DNA of 63,527 bases from the NCBI GenBank assembly GCA_945901855.1, contig CAMDLT010000023.1, positions 1 to 63,527 on the forward strand, in the 5' to 3' direction. A program made the translations under genes and the position numbers. Origin of the DNA: Asaia bogorensis. GTDB taxonomy: Bacteria > Pseudomonadota > Alphaproteobacteria > CACIAM-22H2. The notes below the pieces were generated by a model, which worked only from the letters and a program-made list of their open reading frames with translations, had not been told where the DNA came from and searched no databases. The first letter of the stretch is position 1. Each line of letters starts with the position of its first letter. Shown piece after piece: positions 16,355-30,077 of this stretch.

Positions 16355-17902
16355 TCAAGTGCCGCGCTTGAGCAACCCGCGTACATCGCCAAGCCGTGCC
16401 GCGCCGAAAATCAGCGCGGCGGCGCCATATGCGAAAAGCCCAAGGCCGACGAGGCCCGCCAAGGCCACGAACCGCAGCGTGCCCGGCCCGGCGAGGTAGG
16501 GCCCCGCCAAGGGCAAGGCGAGCCAAAGGACGAGCGCCGTCGCGGCACTCGCCAAAACGTGTCGCGGCAAGCGCTGGCGCAGGCGCGCCGAGGCGACGAA
16601 CTGGCCACGCTTGTGCAGGGCGCGCAGCAACAGGCCCGCATTGAGCGTGGCCGAAAAGGCGGTCGCCCCCGCCAAGCCGATATGGCCGACATACTGCATC
16701 GACACGAACCCGAGCACGCTGTTCGTGGCGACGCACAGCACGGCGATTTTGACCGGCGTTTTGGTATCCGCGCGCGCGTAGAAAGCCGGGGCCAGAACCT
16801 TGACCGCCACATAGGCCGGCAGGCCAAGCGTATAGGCGATCAAGGCGGCAGCGGTTGCCTGCGCGTCGGTTGCCGAGAATGCCCCGCGCTCGAACAAGGT
16901 CGCGACGATGGGCTGGGCCAGCACGATCAACGCCGCCGTTGCCGGCAACGTGAGCAGGGCCGCCGCTTCGAGCGCGCGGTTCTGGGTGGCAAGGGCCGCC
17001 GCTTCGTCGCCCAGACGTACCTGGCGCGACATCGCGGGCAGCAACGCCGTGCCGATCGCGATGCCGATCACGGCAAGCGGAAGCTCGTATACCCGGTCGG
17101 CATAATAGAGCCAGCTTATCGACCCCGCCGCGAGCAGCGAGGCGAGCATCACGTCGATCACCAAATTGATCTGCACGGCGCCAGATCCAAGGGCGACGGG
17201 CGCCATGCGCTTGAGCAACGTGCGGGCGTCTGGCGACAGGCGCGGCCAGCGCAGCCGCAACGCCATGTCCGCGCGCGCGCACACGACCGCCAGAAACAGA
17301 AACTGCACCAGTCCCGCCGCAAGAACGCCCCATGCAGCTGCATGCCCCGCCGTCGGCAGCACGCGCGTGAGGCCCAGCAAGGCGCCGATCAGACACAGAT
17401 TGAGCAAGATCGGCGTGGCCGCCACGGCAGCAAACTTGTCGAGCGAATTGAGCACGCCGCCTTGCAGCGAGACCAGGCTGATGAACACGAGATAGGGGAA
17501 CGTCACGCGCGCAAATTCGACCGCGAGGCCGAAACGTTCGGGCTCGTCGGCAAAACCGGGCGCGACAATTCGCAAGACCCACGGCATGCCGAATTCGCAT
17601 GCGATCACCAACGCCAGCAGCGCGGCCAAAAGAACCGCCAGCGCGTCCTCGGCAAACGCGCGCGCGGCGGCCTTGCCGCGCGCGGCGACGGTGCCCGCAA
17701 ACATCGGCACGAAGGCGGCGGCAAACGCGCCCTCGGCGAACAGACGGCGAAAAAAATTCGGAAATTTGAACGCGACGAAAAACGCGTCGGCGACGGGCCC
17801 AGCCCCCAGATACGCCGCGATCAGCATATCGCGCACGAATCCCAGCACGCGGCTGGCCATCGTGAAGGCGCCGACGGTGGCGATGGGGCGGGCAAGCGAC
17901 AT
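16355..17902 (-). CDS. murJ: Lipid II flippase MurJ
   Basis: A 515-aa MOP-superfamily membrane protein with about 14 helices that flips lipid-linked peptidoglycan precursor to the periplasm. The N-terminal TVGAFTMASRVLGFVRDMLI, the LRIVAPGFADEPE loop and the FPYLVFISLVSLQGGVLNS segment are typical of MurJ (MviN). The ATG at 17902 follows a 79-aa gene by 13 bases and glnD by a further three, an arrangement conserved in related bacteria. Confidence 0.95.
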   Translation of the reverse strand: MSLARPIATVGAFTMASRVLGFVRDMLIAAYLGAGPVADAFFVAFKFPNFFRRLFAEGAFAAAFVPMFAGTVAARGKAAARAFAEDALAVLLAALLALVIACEFGMPWVLRIVAPGFADEPERFGLAVEFARVTFPYLVFISLVSLQGGVLNSLDKFAAVAATPILLNLCLIGALLGLTRVLPTAGHAAAWGVLAAGLVQFLFLAVVCARADMALRLRWPRLSPDARTLLKRMAPVALGSGAVQINLVIDVMLASLLAAGSISWLYYADRVYELPLAVIGIAIGTALLPAMSRQVRLGDEAAALATQNRALEAAALLTLPATAALIVLAQPIVATLFERGAFSATDAQATAAALIAYTLGLPAYVAVKVLAPAFYARADTKTPVKIAVLCVATNSVLGFVSMQYVGHIGLAGATAFSATLNAGLLLRALHKRGQFVASARLRQRLPRHVLASAATALVLWLALPLAGPYLAGPGTLRFVALAGLVGLGLFAYGAAALIFGAARLGDVRGLLKRGT

Positions 17903-17915
17903 GCGGGTTCGTGCG

Positions 17916-18155
17916 CTAGCGCCGGTCGGCGGCGGACGGCAATGCGATGCCCCAGAGCGCGAACCACGGCGCCCATACCAGGCGCTGGGCTTCCATCCAC
18001 AACTGCAGCGGGTCCTGGGGCAGGTCGGGCATGCCGGTGATGATCACGCCCATCGCCTCGGGCCGTCCGGGCGCGGCGGGACGGTGCAGCAATTCGACGG
18101 TCATGCCCGGCAGGGCCGCGCGCGCGCGAAGTTCGCCGTTGGAATCGAAGGCCAT
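17916..18155 (-). CDS. Conserved-position small hypothetical protein (79 aa)
   Basis: A short protein located between glnD and murJ with tight spacing on both sides (three and 13 bases). Its ribosome site (cggcggag) lies within the end of glnD. It is acidic to neutral, with a proline-rich middle and an aromatic amphipathic stretch, PLQLWMEAQRLVWAPWFALW, that could form a membrane-associated helix. I do not recognise the family. Its codon use and placement make it a likely real gene; a link to MurJ function is only contextual. Confidence 0.6.
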   Translation of the reverse strand: MAFDSNGELRARAALPGMTVELLHRPAAPGRPEAMGVIITGMPDLPQDPLQLWMEAQRLVWAPWFALWGIALPSAADRR

Positions 18156-18158
18156 CGT

Positions 18159-20999
18159 CTACTCCGCCGCTTCGGTGGCCGAGCGCTTGCGCGGCTTGGG
18201 CGCTTCGGCGGCATCGGGGTCGGCCAAGGCGGCCAGCAAGGTTTCGCGCACGCGGTCGAGCTTGTCTTCGTCCGATATCTTCTGGCCGAACACGTCGACG
18301 ACATAGAACACGTCCACCGCGCGCTCGCCATAGGTCGTGATCTTGGCCATGCGAATCGACAGGCCCAGCGACGTAATCGCGGAGGTGACGTCGTGCAGGA
18401 AACCCACGCGGTCGCGGCCGTTGACCTCGACCAGCGTGTGGTATTTCGATGCCAAATTGTCGATCAGCACGCGCGGCGGCACGGTAAACACGCGCATGCG
18501 GCTGGGAATCGCCGGACGCTTGCGCAGCTGTTCGCGCAAGCGCAGGCGACCGCCGAGCGCCTGTTCGATATAGGCCGCCAGACGCGCGAGCTTTTCGGGC
18601 CGCGTGAAGGCGGCGGGCTGGGCGTCGTGGTCGCCGCCCGCCTCTTGGATCGAGAACGTGTCGAGGGCGCGCCCGTTCGACAGCGTGAATACGTTGGCCG
18701 CGACGATATTGGCGCCGCCATATGCGATAGCCCCCGCAATGCGCGAGAACAGCCCCGGATGGTCGTCGGTATAGATCGTAATTTCGGTGATCGAGCGCGC
18801 CCGGTCGATACGCGTGTCGATGGCAAGCGGCAGCGACGCGTTTTCCGCCTCGCGCACGAAGCGCGCGTGGCGCGCTTGCGAGACCTGGTCGAGCGTGAGC
18901 CAGTAGGCGGGATAGGCAAGACCCGCGAACCAGGCAAAATCCTTGTCGCTCCAGTCGCGCAATTCCTCGCGCAGGCGCGCCTGGGCGATCGCCACGCGCT
19001 GCAGCGTGCCGGTCTCGCCAAAATCGCCCGCCAGCGCTTCGGCCGTGCGGTGATAGAGCTCGCGCAGCAGCGTCGCCTTCCAGTTGTTCCACACGCCAGG
19101 CCCCACCGCACGAATATCGGCGACGGTCAGGCACAAAAGCAGGCGCAGCCGTTCCGGGCTTTGCACCTGCTCGGCAAAAGCGCGGATCGCCTGCGGATCC
19201 TGGATGTCGCGCTTGAAGGCGGTGGCCGACATCGCCAGATGCCAGCGCACCAGCCATGCCACCGTCTCGGTTTCTTCTTCGCTAAGACCCAGACGCGGCC
19301 CGAGCTTCAGCGCCACTTGCGCGCCGATGATCGAATGGTCGCCGCCGCGGCCCTTGGCGATGTCGTGGAGCAGCACCGACAGATAGAGCGCGCGGCGCGA
19401 CACGACCTGATGGATCACGTCGCTTGCCAACGGATGGTCGGCCTTGAGCTCGCCCGCCTCGATGCGGTGCAAGATGCCGATGGCGAAGATCGTATGCTCG
19501 TCGACCGTGTAGACATGGTACATGTCGTGCTGCATCTGCGCCACGACGCGGCCAAAATCGGGCACAAAACGCCCGAACACCCCCGCTTCGTTGAGCCTGC
19601 GCAGCGTGACTTCCGCGCGGCTGTCGGTCAGCATGTCCATGAACAGCCGATTGGCCTCGGGATCGGCGCGCAAGTCCGCATCGATGCGGCGCAACGACTG
19701 GCGCACCAGGCGCAGAGCGTACGGATGCACGTCGATCTCGCTTTCCTGGGCCACACGGAACAGCCGCAGGAAATTGACCGGATCTTTTTCGAACACGTCT
19801 TCGCGCGCGACCGTCAGACGTCCGCTTTCGATCGCGAAGCGACCGTCGCCGAGTTTTTTGGCCCCGCGCTTGAACAGCGACTTCCAGCGCCCGGTCGCCA
19901 GCGTCGCTTTTTTGCCTTCTTCGATTTCCAGCGCCGCGCAGAAAATGCGCGTGAGATCGCCCACGTCCTTCGCGACCAGAAAATAGTGCTTCATGAAGCG
20001 CTCGACGCCGCGGGATCCGCGATGGTCGGTATAGCCCATCCGGCGGCCGATTTCGCTCTGCACGTCGAAGGTCAGCCGGTCTTCCGGGCGGCCCGCGACG
20101 TAATGCAGATGGCAGCGCACGCTCCAGAGAAACTCCTGGCATTTTTCGAATTTGGCGGCTTCTTCGGCCGTGAACACGCCCTTCAGCACAAGATCGGACA
20201 CGCTGTCGACGCGGTGCAGATATTTGCCGATCCAAAACAGCGTGTGCAGATCGCGCAATCCGCCTTTGCCGTCCTTGACGTTGGGCTCCAGCACGTAGCG
20301 CGAATCGCCCGTGCGCTGGTGGCGCTTGTTGCGTTCGTCGAGTTTGGCTTCGACAAAATCGGCGGCCGTGCCCTTGGCGACCTCGACGAAAAAGCGCTTC
20401 TTCAGTTCCAAAAACAGCTTGTCGTCGCCCCATAGATAGCGGCTTTCGAGAAGCGCCGTTCGGATCGTCTGGTCCTCGCGCGCCAAGCGCACGCATTCGT
20501 CGACCGAGCGCGTCGCGTGGCCGACCTTCAGGCCCAAATCCCACAGCATATAGAGCACGAATTCGACCAGCTGCTCGATGCGCGGACTGGATTTGTAGGG
20601 CCGCACGAACAGCAGATCGATGTCCGACTGCGGCGCCAATTCGGCGCGACCGTAGCCGCCGACGGCTGCAATGGTCACGCGCTCTGCGGTCGTGGGGTTG
20701 GGCAGCGGATAGACGTGCCGGTCGGCAAAATCGTAGGCGAGCCGCACGATCTGGTCGATCAGGAATGCGCCCGCGCGCACGGTCTGGCCGCCGCTGCCGC
20801 CACGCTCTTCGAAGCGGCGGCGAATTTCGGCGTGCCCGGCGATCAAGGCCGCCTTCAAGGTTTCGCGTACCTTGGCCCGCCGCTGGTCGGGGGCCCGCGC
20901 CAAATCCAGCGCCACGCTCTCGAGTGCGGCATCGACCGCGCGCCGATCCAGGATCGCACGTTGGTTGGGGATGTCTCGCGACGGGACGACCGGTTCCAT
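18159..20999 (-). CDS. glnD: Bifunctional uridylyltransferase/uridylyl-removing enzyme GlnD
   Basis: A 946-aa sensor of nitrogen status that uridylylates PII proteins when glutamine is low and deuridylylates them when it is high. The nucleotidyltransferase motif GGYGRAELAPQSDIDLLFV is at about residues 112-130, and the HD hydrolase region with LLHDIAKGRGGDH at about 540. There are two C-terminal ACT domains, with DDHPGLFSRIAGAI at about 735 and GRDRVGFLHDVTSAI at about 855. The start at 20999 (MEPVVPSRD) gives the usual length; the frame open to 21170 upstream is a shadow of the lipoprotein gene. It is the first gene of the glnD-murJ-trpS run. Confidence 0.96.
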   Translation of the reverse strand: MEPVVPSRDIPNQRAILDRRAVDAALESVALDLARAPDQRRAKVRETLKAALIAGHAEIRRRFEERGGSGGQTVRAGAFLIDQIVRLAYDFADRHVYPLPNPTTAERVTIAAVGGYGRAELAPQSDIDLLFVRPYKSSPRIEQLVEFVLYMLWDLGLKVGHATRSVDECVRLAREDQTIRTALLESRYLWGDDKLFLELKKRFFVEVAKGTAADFVEAKLDERNKRHQRTGDSRYVLEPNVKDGKGGLRDLHTLFWIGKYLHRVDSVSDLVLKGVFTAEEAAKFEKCQEFLWSVRCHLHYVAGRPEDRLTFDVQSEIGRRMGYTDHRGSRGVERFMKHYFLVAKDVGDLTRIFCAALEIEEGKKATLATGRWKSLFKRGAKKLGDGRFAIESGRLTVAREDVFEKDPVNFLRLFRVAQESEIDVHPYALRLVRQSLRRIDADLRADPEANRLFMDMLTDSRAEVTLRRLNEAGVFGRFVPDFGRVVAQMQHDMYHVYTVDEHTIFAIGILHRIEAGELKADHPLASDVIHQVVSRRALYLSVLLHDIAKGRGGDHSIIGAQVALKLGPRLGLSEEETETVAWLVRWHLAMSATAFKRDIQDPQAIRAFAEQVQSPERLRLLLCLTVADIRAVGPGVWNNWKATLLRELYHRTAEALAGDFGETGTLQRVAIAQARLREELRDWSDKDFAWFAGLAYPAYWLTLDQVSQARHARFVREAENASLPLAIDTRIDRARSITEITIYTDDHPGLFSRIAGAIAYGGANIVAANVFTLSNGRALDTFSIQEAGGDHDAQPAAFTRPEKLARLAAYIEQALGGRLRLREQLRKRPAIPSRMRVFTVPPRVLIDNLASKYHTLVEVNGRDRVGFLHDVTSAITSLGLSIRMAKITTYGERAVDVFYVVDVFGQKISDEDKLDRVRETLLAALADPDAAEAPKPRKRSATEAAE

Positions 21000-21044
21000 G
21001 CGGACAGTATATAATGGGTTTTTGCGTCGCCGGGAGACCGATCT

Positions 21045-21461
21045 TTGCGCCTTGCCGTTGCCCTGCTTTTGACCGTCGCGCTGGCGGCTTGCCAAGCCCC
21101 GATGCCGCGCGCAACCGCCACGCTGACCGCCGACGGGCGGGCGGTCGCGATCGTTGCCTACGACCGCCAATCGTTGACGCAGGCGCTTCTGCTGGCCCGA
21201 GACGGCCGCCTTTTCAAAGGCACGATCGAAATCGTCCCGCGTGCGGCCGAACGCCCCTCCTTCGGCATGGGCGCGTCGGGCGGGTCGAGTTCGGGTATCG
21301 GCACGGGCTTTGGCGTGTCGATTCCGGTCGGCAGCGGCGGGGGCCTGGTTGAGTCGCGCGCGCTGATTTTGCTGCCCGCCGATTTTCTGCCACCCGCTGG
21401 ATCGATACGCCTGCAGTTCGGGCCTTCGCGCATGCTGGAATTCGACCTGCCGGCACGCTAA
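21045..21461 (+). CDS. Small predicted lipoprotein
   Basis: A 138-aa protein with a lipoprotein signal: MRLAVALLLTVALAACQAP, lipobox LAAC with Cys16. The start is a TTG at 21045 preceded by cgggagacc, a good ribosome site; no ATG is available nearby. The mature part has a glycine/serine-rich segment (GMGASGGSSSGIGTGFG) and no motif I recognise. It lies nine bases before the FKBP gene and divergently from glnD. It is probably attached to the outer or inner membrane. Confidence 0.7.
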   Translation: MRLAVALLLTVALAACQAPMPRATATLTADGRAVAIVAYDRQSLTQALLLARDGRLFKGTIEIVPRAAERPSFGMGASGGSSSGIGTGFGVSIPVGSGGGLVESRALILLPADFLPPAGSIRLQFGPSRMLEFDLPAR

Positions 21462-21470
21462 ACTGTCGCG

Positions 21471-21917
21471 ATGAAAAACATGATTTCCCGCCGCCTATTG
21501 CTTGGAGCATTTGCTGCCATGACCGCGATCAACCCTGCCGAGGCGCAAGCGCCCGATCTTGCAGCAGCCGTCAAGAGCCGCTCGGGCCTCGGCATTCTCG
21601 ATATTCGCGAAGGATCGGGCCCCGTCCCGACGGCGGGCCAGACGGCGCGCGTACACTATACGGGCTGGCTGCTGGAAGACGGCAAGCGCGGGCGCAAATT
21701 CGATTCGTCCGTCGATCGCGGCCAACCGTTCGAGTTTCCCTTGGGCCAGGGCCGCGTCATTCGCGGCTGGGACGAAGGTGTCGCAACGATGAAGATCGGC
21801 GGCCAGCGCACGCTCGTGATTCCGCCCGAGCTTGGCTACGGCGCGCGCGGCGCTAGCAACGTCATCCCGCCCAATGCCACGCTGGTCTTCGACGTTGAAC
21901 TGTTGGGCGTACGCTGA
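21471..21917 (+). CDS. FKBP-type peptidyl-prolyl cis-trans isomerase (exported)
   Basis: A 148-aa foldase that isomerises Xaa-Pro bonds. The N-terminus (MISRRLLLGAFAAMTAINPAEA) is a signal peptide with twin arginines, so a periplasmic location is likely. The FKBP domain spans about residues 40-148: ARVHYTGWLLEDG, FDSSVDRGQPFEFPLG, GVATMKIGGQRTLVIPPELG and the C-terminal NATLVFDVELLGV. All the usual FKBP pocket aromatic and aliphatic positions are present. A hairpin with a T-rich flank follows (21924-21957). Confidence 0.93.
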   Translation: MKNMISRRLLLGAFAAMTAINPAEAQAPDLAAAVKSRSGLGILDIREGSGPVPTAGQTARVHYTGWLLEDGKRGRKFDSSVDRGQPFEFPLGQGRVIRGWDEGVATMKIGGQRTLVIPPELGYGARGASNVIPPNATLVFDVELLGVR

Positions 21918-21923
21918 TCGCCA

Positions 21924-21957
21924 AAACCGATTATAGTCACCGATTAAATCGGTTTTA
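21924..21957. terminator. Probable terminator/operator between fkp and katG
   Basis: A 10-bp perfect inverted repeat, AAAACCGATT (21924-21933) and AATCGGTTTT (21948-21957), with A-rich and T-rich outer ends, fits a terminator for the FKBP gene. Nested inside is a second perfect palindrome, ACCGATT-A-AATCGGT (21940-21954). The same DNA is 75 bases upstream of katG, so the inner palindrome could also be a regulator site. Confidence 0.6.
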
Positions 21958-21995
21958 TTGTTTGACTAGATGCCGATAGCTTCGTTTCGCGATAG

Positions 21996-24230
<2,235 letters not shown>

Positions 24231-24243
24231 TTGCCGCAACGGC

Positions 24244-24282
24244 CCCCCGGATGCGGCGACGTGTCCGGGGGCTTTCTTCTTT
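24244..24282 (+). terminator. Rho-independent terminator of katG
   Basis: An 8-bp GC stem, CCCCCGGA (24244-24251) and TCCGGGGG (24264-24271), with a 12-base loop. It is followed by a T-rich tail (24273-24282) that already reaches the stop codon of the convergent SDR gene. The tail is on the plus strand only, so it should end katG transcripts. Confidence 0.8.
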
Positions 24283-24976
24283 ACACCCCGCGCGTCACGC
24301 CGCCGTCGACGCGGATGTTTTGGCCCGTGATGTAGCCCGCATCTTCCGACAAAAGGAACGCGGCGGTCTTGGCGATTTCGGCAACCTTGCCATAGCGACC
24401 CATCGGGATGCGCAGCAAGATCGCGTCTTTCACGGGCAACGAGTCGATGAAACCGGGCAACAGATTGTTCATGCGAATACCCGCTTTGGCGTAGCGGTCG
24501 GCATAGAGTTTGGCGAACGCGCCAAGCCCGGCGCGCATCGCGCACGAAATCGGAAACAAGAGGTCGGGCTCAAAGGCAGCAAACGTCGAAATATTGACGA
24601 AGGCGCCGCCGCCTTGTTTTTCCATCACCGGTGTTACGATGCGCGCCAAGCGCACGACGTCGAGAATGACGAGGTCGAGCCCGGTCTTCCACGCGTCGTC
24701 GTCGAGGGCCAGCAAATCGCCCTTGGGCGGATGGCCGGTCGAGATCACCACGCCATCGATGCGGCCCCATTTGCCGAGCGCTGCATCGGCCAAGCGCTGC
24801 AAATCGGCCGTCTCGACGACCGAGCCCGTGACGCCCACCCCGCCCAGTTCTTTTGCAAGTTTCTCCGCGCCGCCCGAGGGCGACAGCAACGCGACCTGCC
24901 AACCGCGCGCCGCAAGTTCGCGCGCACACCCCGCACCCATGCCTTTGCCGGCACCCGTGACCAATGCGACTTTCAT
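24281..24976 (-). CDS. SDR-family protein with altered catalytic motif
   Basis: A 231-aa Rossmann-fold short-chain dehydrogenase. The cofactor loop [10 protein letters not shown] (residues 7-16), VVIST, the NIS serine region (S130) and the [14 protein letters not shown] segment are present. The usual Tyr-x-x-x-Lys is missing: where it is expected the sequence reads [14 protein letters not shown] (141-154), which puts Ser144 and Arg148 in the Tyr and Lys positions. It may therefore bind NAD(P)H without classical SDR catalysis, or use another residue. The ATG overlaps the mutS stop (ATGA), so it is transcribed with mutS. Confidence 0.8.
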   Translation of the reverse strand: MKVALVTGAGKGMGAGCARELAARGWQVALLSPSGGAEKLAKELGGVGVTGSVVETADLQRLADAALGKWGRIDGVVISTGHPPKGDLLALDDDAWKTGLDLVILDVVRLARIVTPVMEKQGGGAFVNISTFAAFEPDLLFPISCAMRAGLGAFAKLYADRYAKAGIRMNNLLPGFIDSLPVKDAILLRIPMGRYGKVAEIAKTAAFLLSEDAGYITGQNIRVDGGVTRGV

Positions 24977-27660
24977 GCGGAACTCTCCTTGGATTGAAGG
25001 GCTTTGAGCGCGTAGAGCGCTTCGAGCGCTTGCTTGGGTGCAAGCTCGTCGGGGTTGATGTCGGCCAACGCCTTGGCCAAGGCCGAATCATTGGCGGGCA
25101 CCGCAACAGGGCCGCTTGTCGGGCGGGCGGCAAACAGCGGCAGATCGTCGGCAAGCTTGTCGAGATTGCGCTGCTCGCCGCCTTGTTCGAGGGCGGCCAG
25201 CACCGTTTCGGCGCGCGCAACGGCCGCTGGCGGCAGGCCTGCGAGTTTCGCCACGTGAATGCCGTAGGAACGGTCGGCCGTGCCGATCGCAACCTCGTGC
25301 AAAAACACGACGTCGCCTTTCCATTCCTTGACGCGCATCGTGCGGCAGCCAAGGCCCGGCAGCTTCGTCGCAAGCGCCGTCAGCTCGTGATAGTGCGTCG
25401 CGAACAAGGCGCGCGCGCGGTTGACGCCGTGCAGATGCTCGACGCACGCCCACGCGATCGACAGGCCGTCATAGGTGGCTGTCCCGCGCCCGATCTCGTC
25501 GAGAATGACGAGCGAACGCGGCGTCGCGAGATTTAGGATCGCGGCGGTTTCCACCATCTCGACCATGAAGGTCGAACGGCCGCGCGCAAGGTCGTCGGCG
25601 GCGCCGACGCGGCTGAACAGCCGATCGCACACGCCGATGCGCGCGGCTTTGGCCGGCACGTACGCGCCGCTTTGCGCGAGCACCGCGATCAACGCGTTCT
25701 GGCGCAGATAGGTGGATTTGCCGGCCATGTTGGGGCCCGTCACGAGCCACAAAAATTGGCCGCCCTCGGCATCGAGCGTGCAGTCGTTGGCAACGAAACC
25801 GCTGGCCTGTTCGGCCAGCGCCGCTTCGACAACGGGATGACGCCCGCCTTCGACCAGAAAGACGCGGCTGTCGTCGACATGCGGACGGCACCATTCGCGT
25901 TCGACCGCGATGTCGGCAAGGCCTGCCGCCACATCGAGCTTGGCAAGGGCGCGTGCGGCAAGCGCGATCGCGTCGGCGTGCTGGAGCACGTCGCGCGCGA
26001 TGTCGGAAAAAATCGACAGTTCCAGCGCAAGCGCTTTGTCGCGCGCGCCCACGATGGCGGCTTCGAATTCGCCGAGCTCCACGGTCGTGAAGCGCACGGC
26101 CCCCGCCATCGTCTGGCGATGGATGAAGATGCCGCCCGGTTTGGCGAGCTTGTCGGCGTGCGTCGCATTGATTTCGACGAAATAGCCGATCACGTTGTTG
26201 TGTTTGATTCGCAAGGTCGAAAGCCCCGTGGCTTCGACATAGCGCTGCTGCAACGCCGCCACCAGACGGCGGCTTTCGTCGCGCAGCTCCAGATGTTTGT
26301 CGAGTTCGGGCGCAAATCCTTTTCGGATGAAACCGCCGTCGCGCGTATCGAGCGGCAGATCGGCGCCAAGCGCGCGCGCCAGCAGATCGGCCAGTTGCGA
26401 ATGCTCGCCAAGCTCGTCGAGCGCTTGGCCGATCCCTGCCGGTGCCGCATCGAGCCCTTGCGCGCGTACTTGGGCACGCACCAGCGGCAGACGCGCCAAA
26501 CCCTGGCCCAATGCCGCCAGATCGCGCGGCCCTCCGCGCTGCAACGCCAGACGCTGCAACGCGCGCTCCAGATCGGGGAATCCTTTGAGCGTATCGCGCA
26601 AGGCCGCACGCGCCGACGCGGCCTCAACAAAATAGCCGACCATATCGAGCCGCTCGGCAATCAAGGCCGCATCCGCCAAGGGGGCAGCCACGCGCGCGGC
26701 AAGCAGGCGCGCGCCTGCCGCTGTCAGCGTGCGGTCGATGGTGGCGAGCAAGGATCCCTTGCGCTCGCCGGTTTGGGTTTCGGCCAGTTCGAGCGAGCGG
26801 CGCGTGGCAGGATCGATTTCCATCGCGCCGCTGGCACTTTGGCGCTGCGGCGTTTGAAAGCGGCCCGTTCGGCCCTTTTGCGTGAGCTCGACATAGTCCA
26901 CGAGCGCGCCCGCCGCCGCGATTTCGGCACGCGAGAACGCGCCGAAGCCGTCGAGCGATTTGACGCCGTAAAGCGCTTCCAATCGCCGCTTGGCGTTTTC
27001 GCTGTCGAAGCGCGCGGAGGGCATCGGCGTGAGGGCGCGCTTGAGCGGCGCCAACGACGGCGCCAAATCTTCGCGCGCAAGCAATCGGTCGGCGAGCAGA
27101 AGTTCGCCGGGGGCGATCCGCGCCAACGCCGCCGAAAGACCCGGCGCCGATACGCTTTCGACGCGAAAATCGCCGGTCGACATGTCGAGCCACGCCAAGC
27201 CGAGCGCCCCCGAGGCTTCCGCAAGGCAGCACAGATAGTTGTTGGCGCGCGCATCGAGCAGCGATTCTTCCGTGAGCGTGCCGGGTGTCACCACGCGCAC
27301 GACGTCGCGCCGCACGAGGCTTTTGCCGCTGCCGCGTTTTTTGGCCTCGGCGGCATCCTCGATCTGCTCGCAGATCGCCACGCGGAAACCTTGGCGGATC
27401 AGGCGGGCGAGATACGCTTCGTGCGCATGCCATGGCACGCCGCACATCGCGATGGGTTCGCCCGCATGCGTGCCGCGCCGCGTGAGCGTGATATCGAGCG
27501 CCTTGGATGCGGCGACCGCATCCTCGAAAAACAGCTCGTAAAAATCGCCCATGCGATAGAACAGCAGCGTGCCCGGATGCTGGCGTTTCAAATCCAGATA
27601 TTGCGCCATCATCGGCGTGGGCGCGCCGTCGGGCGATGCGGGGCTAACTGGTTCTGACAT
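24973..27660 (-). CDS. mutS: DNA mismatch repair protein MutS
   Basis: An 895-aa mismatch-recognition ATPase. The mismatch-binding Phe-x-Glu lies in [10 protein letters not shown] at about residues 45-54. The Walker A is [13 protein letters not shown] at about 640, followed by the ABC-type signature region STFMVEM and Walker [12 protein letters not shown]. The start [12 protein letters not shown] at 27660 leaves a divergent promoter region with mae[10 protein letters not shown] at residue 17 is an alternative, because no strong ribosome site is seen at 27660. It is followed without gap by an SDR gene. Confidence 0.96.
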   Translation of the reverse strand: MSEPVSPASPDGAPTPMMAQYLDLKRQHPGTLLFYRMGDFYELFFEDAVAASKALDITLTRRGTHAGEPIAMCGVPWHAHEAYLARLIRQGFRVAICEQIEDAAEAKKRGSGKSLVRRDVVRVVTPGTLTEESLLDARANNYLCCLAEASGALGLAWLDMSTGDFRVESVSAPGLSAALARIAPGELLLADRLLAREDLAPSLAPLKRALTPMPSARFDSENAKRRLEALYGVKSLDGFGAFSRAEIAAAGALVDYVELTQKGRTGRFQTPQRQSASGAMEIDPATRRSLELAETQTGERKGSLLATIDRTLTAAGARLLAARVAAPLADAALIAERLDMVGYFVEAASARAALRDTLKGFPDLERALQRLALQRGGPRDLAALGQGLARLPLVRAQVRAQGLDAAPAGIGQALDELGEHSQLADLLARALGADLPLDTRDGGFIRKGFAPELDKHLELRDESRRLVAALQQRYVEATGLSTLRIKHNNVIGYFVEINATHADKLAKPGGIFIHRQTMAGAVRFTTVELGEFEAAIVGARDKALALELSIFSDIARDVLQHADAIALAARALAKLDVAAGLADIAVEREWCRPHVDDSRVFLVEGGRHPVVEAALAEQASGFVANDCTLDAEGGQFLWLVTGPNMAGKSTYLRQNALIAVLAQSGAYVPAKAARIGVCDRLFSRVGAADDLARGRSTFMVEMVETAAILNLATPRSLVILDEIGRGTATYDGLSIAWACVEHLHGVNRARALFATHYHELTALATKLPGLGCRTMRVKEWKGDVVFLHEVAIGTADRSYGIHVAKLAGLPPAAVARAETVLAALEQGGEQRNLDKLADDLPLFAARPTSGPVAVPANDSALAKALADINPDELAPKQALEALYALKALQSKESSA

Positions 27661-27692
27661 TGCAGTGCAGCATTTCTGGCGACGCAGGCATT

Positions 27693-27722
27693 TTGACGAA
27701 CGAGGTGTATTCCCCGTACCAT
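27693..27722 (+). promoter_or_regulatory. Candidate sigma-70 promoter for maeB
   Basis: TTGACG (27693-27698) and TACCAT (27717-27722), separated by 18 bases, give good -35 and fair -10 matches. This would produce a leader of about 45 bases before the maeB ATG at 27774. It lies in the 113-base divergent region between mutS and maeB. Confidence 0.45.
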
Positions 27723-27773
27723 GGCTTCCCAACACCAAGCAAAAACGATCTTTCGAGGGAAGGCAGACGCATT

Positions 27774-30071
<2,298 letters not shown>

Positions 30072-30077
30072 ACTTGT

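Noticed and set aside
15293..18040. A 915-codon plus-strand frame opposite trpS and murJ
   Set aside because: Antisense shadow; no ribosome site or recognisable domain.
17586..20435. A 949-codon open frame on the plus strand opposite glnD and murJ
   Set aside because: It is antisense to two clear genes; in GC-rich DNA the opposite frame stays open, and its translation is low-complexity Arg/Ala/His-rich without domains.
21010..21015. TATAAT just upstream of the lipoprotein gene as a promoter -10
   Set aside because: No acceptable -35 lies 16-18 bases upstream on the plus strand (the region reads gaccgg), and the minus-strand TATACT also lacks a partner.
21976..21995. Two ATAG tetranucleotides upstream of katG as an OxyR site
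   Set aside because: Their 16-base spacing and the lack of matching CTAT halves do not fit the OxyR tetranucleotide pattern.
25672..27657. A 661-codon plus-strand frame opposite mutS
   Set aside because: Antisense to the unmistakable MutS sequence; compositionally biased.
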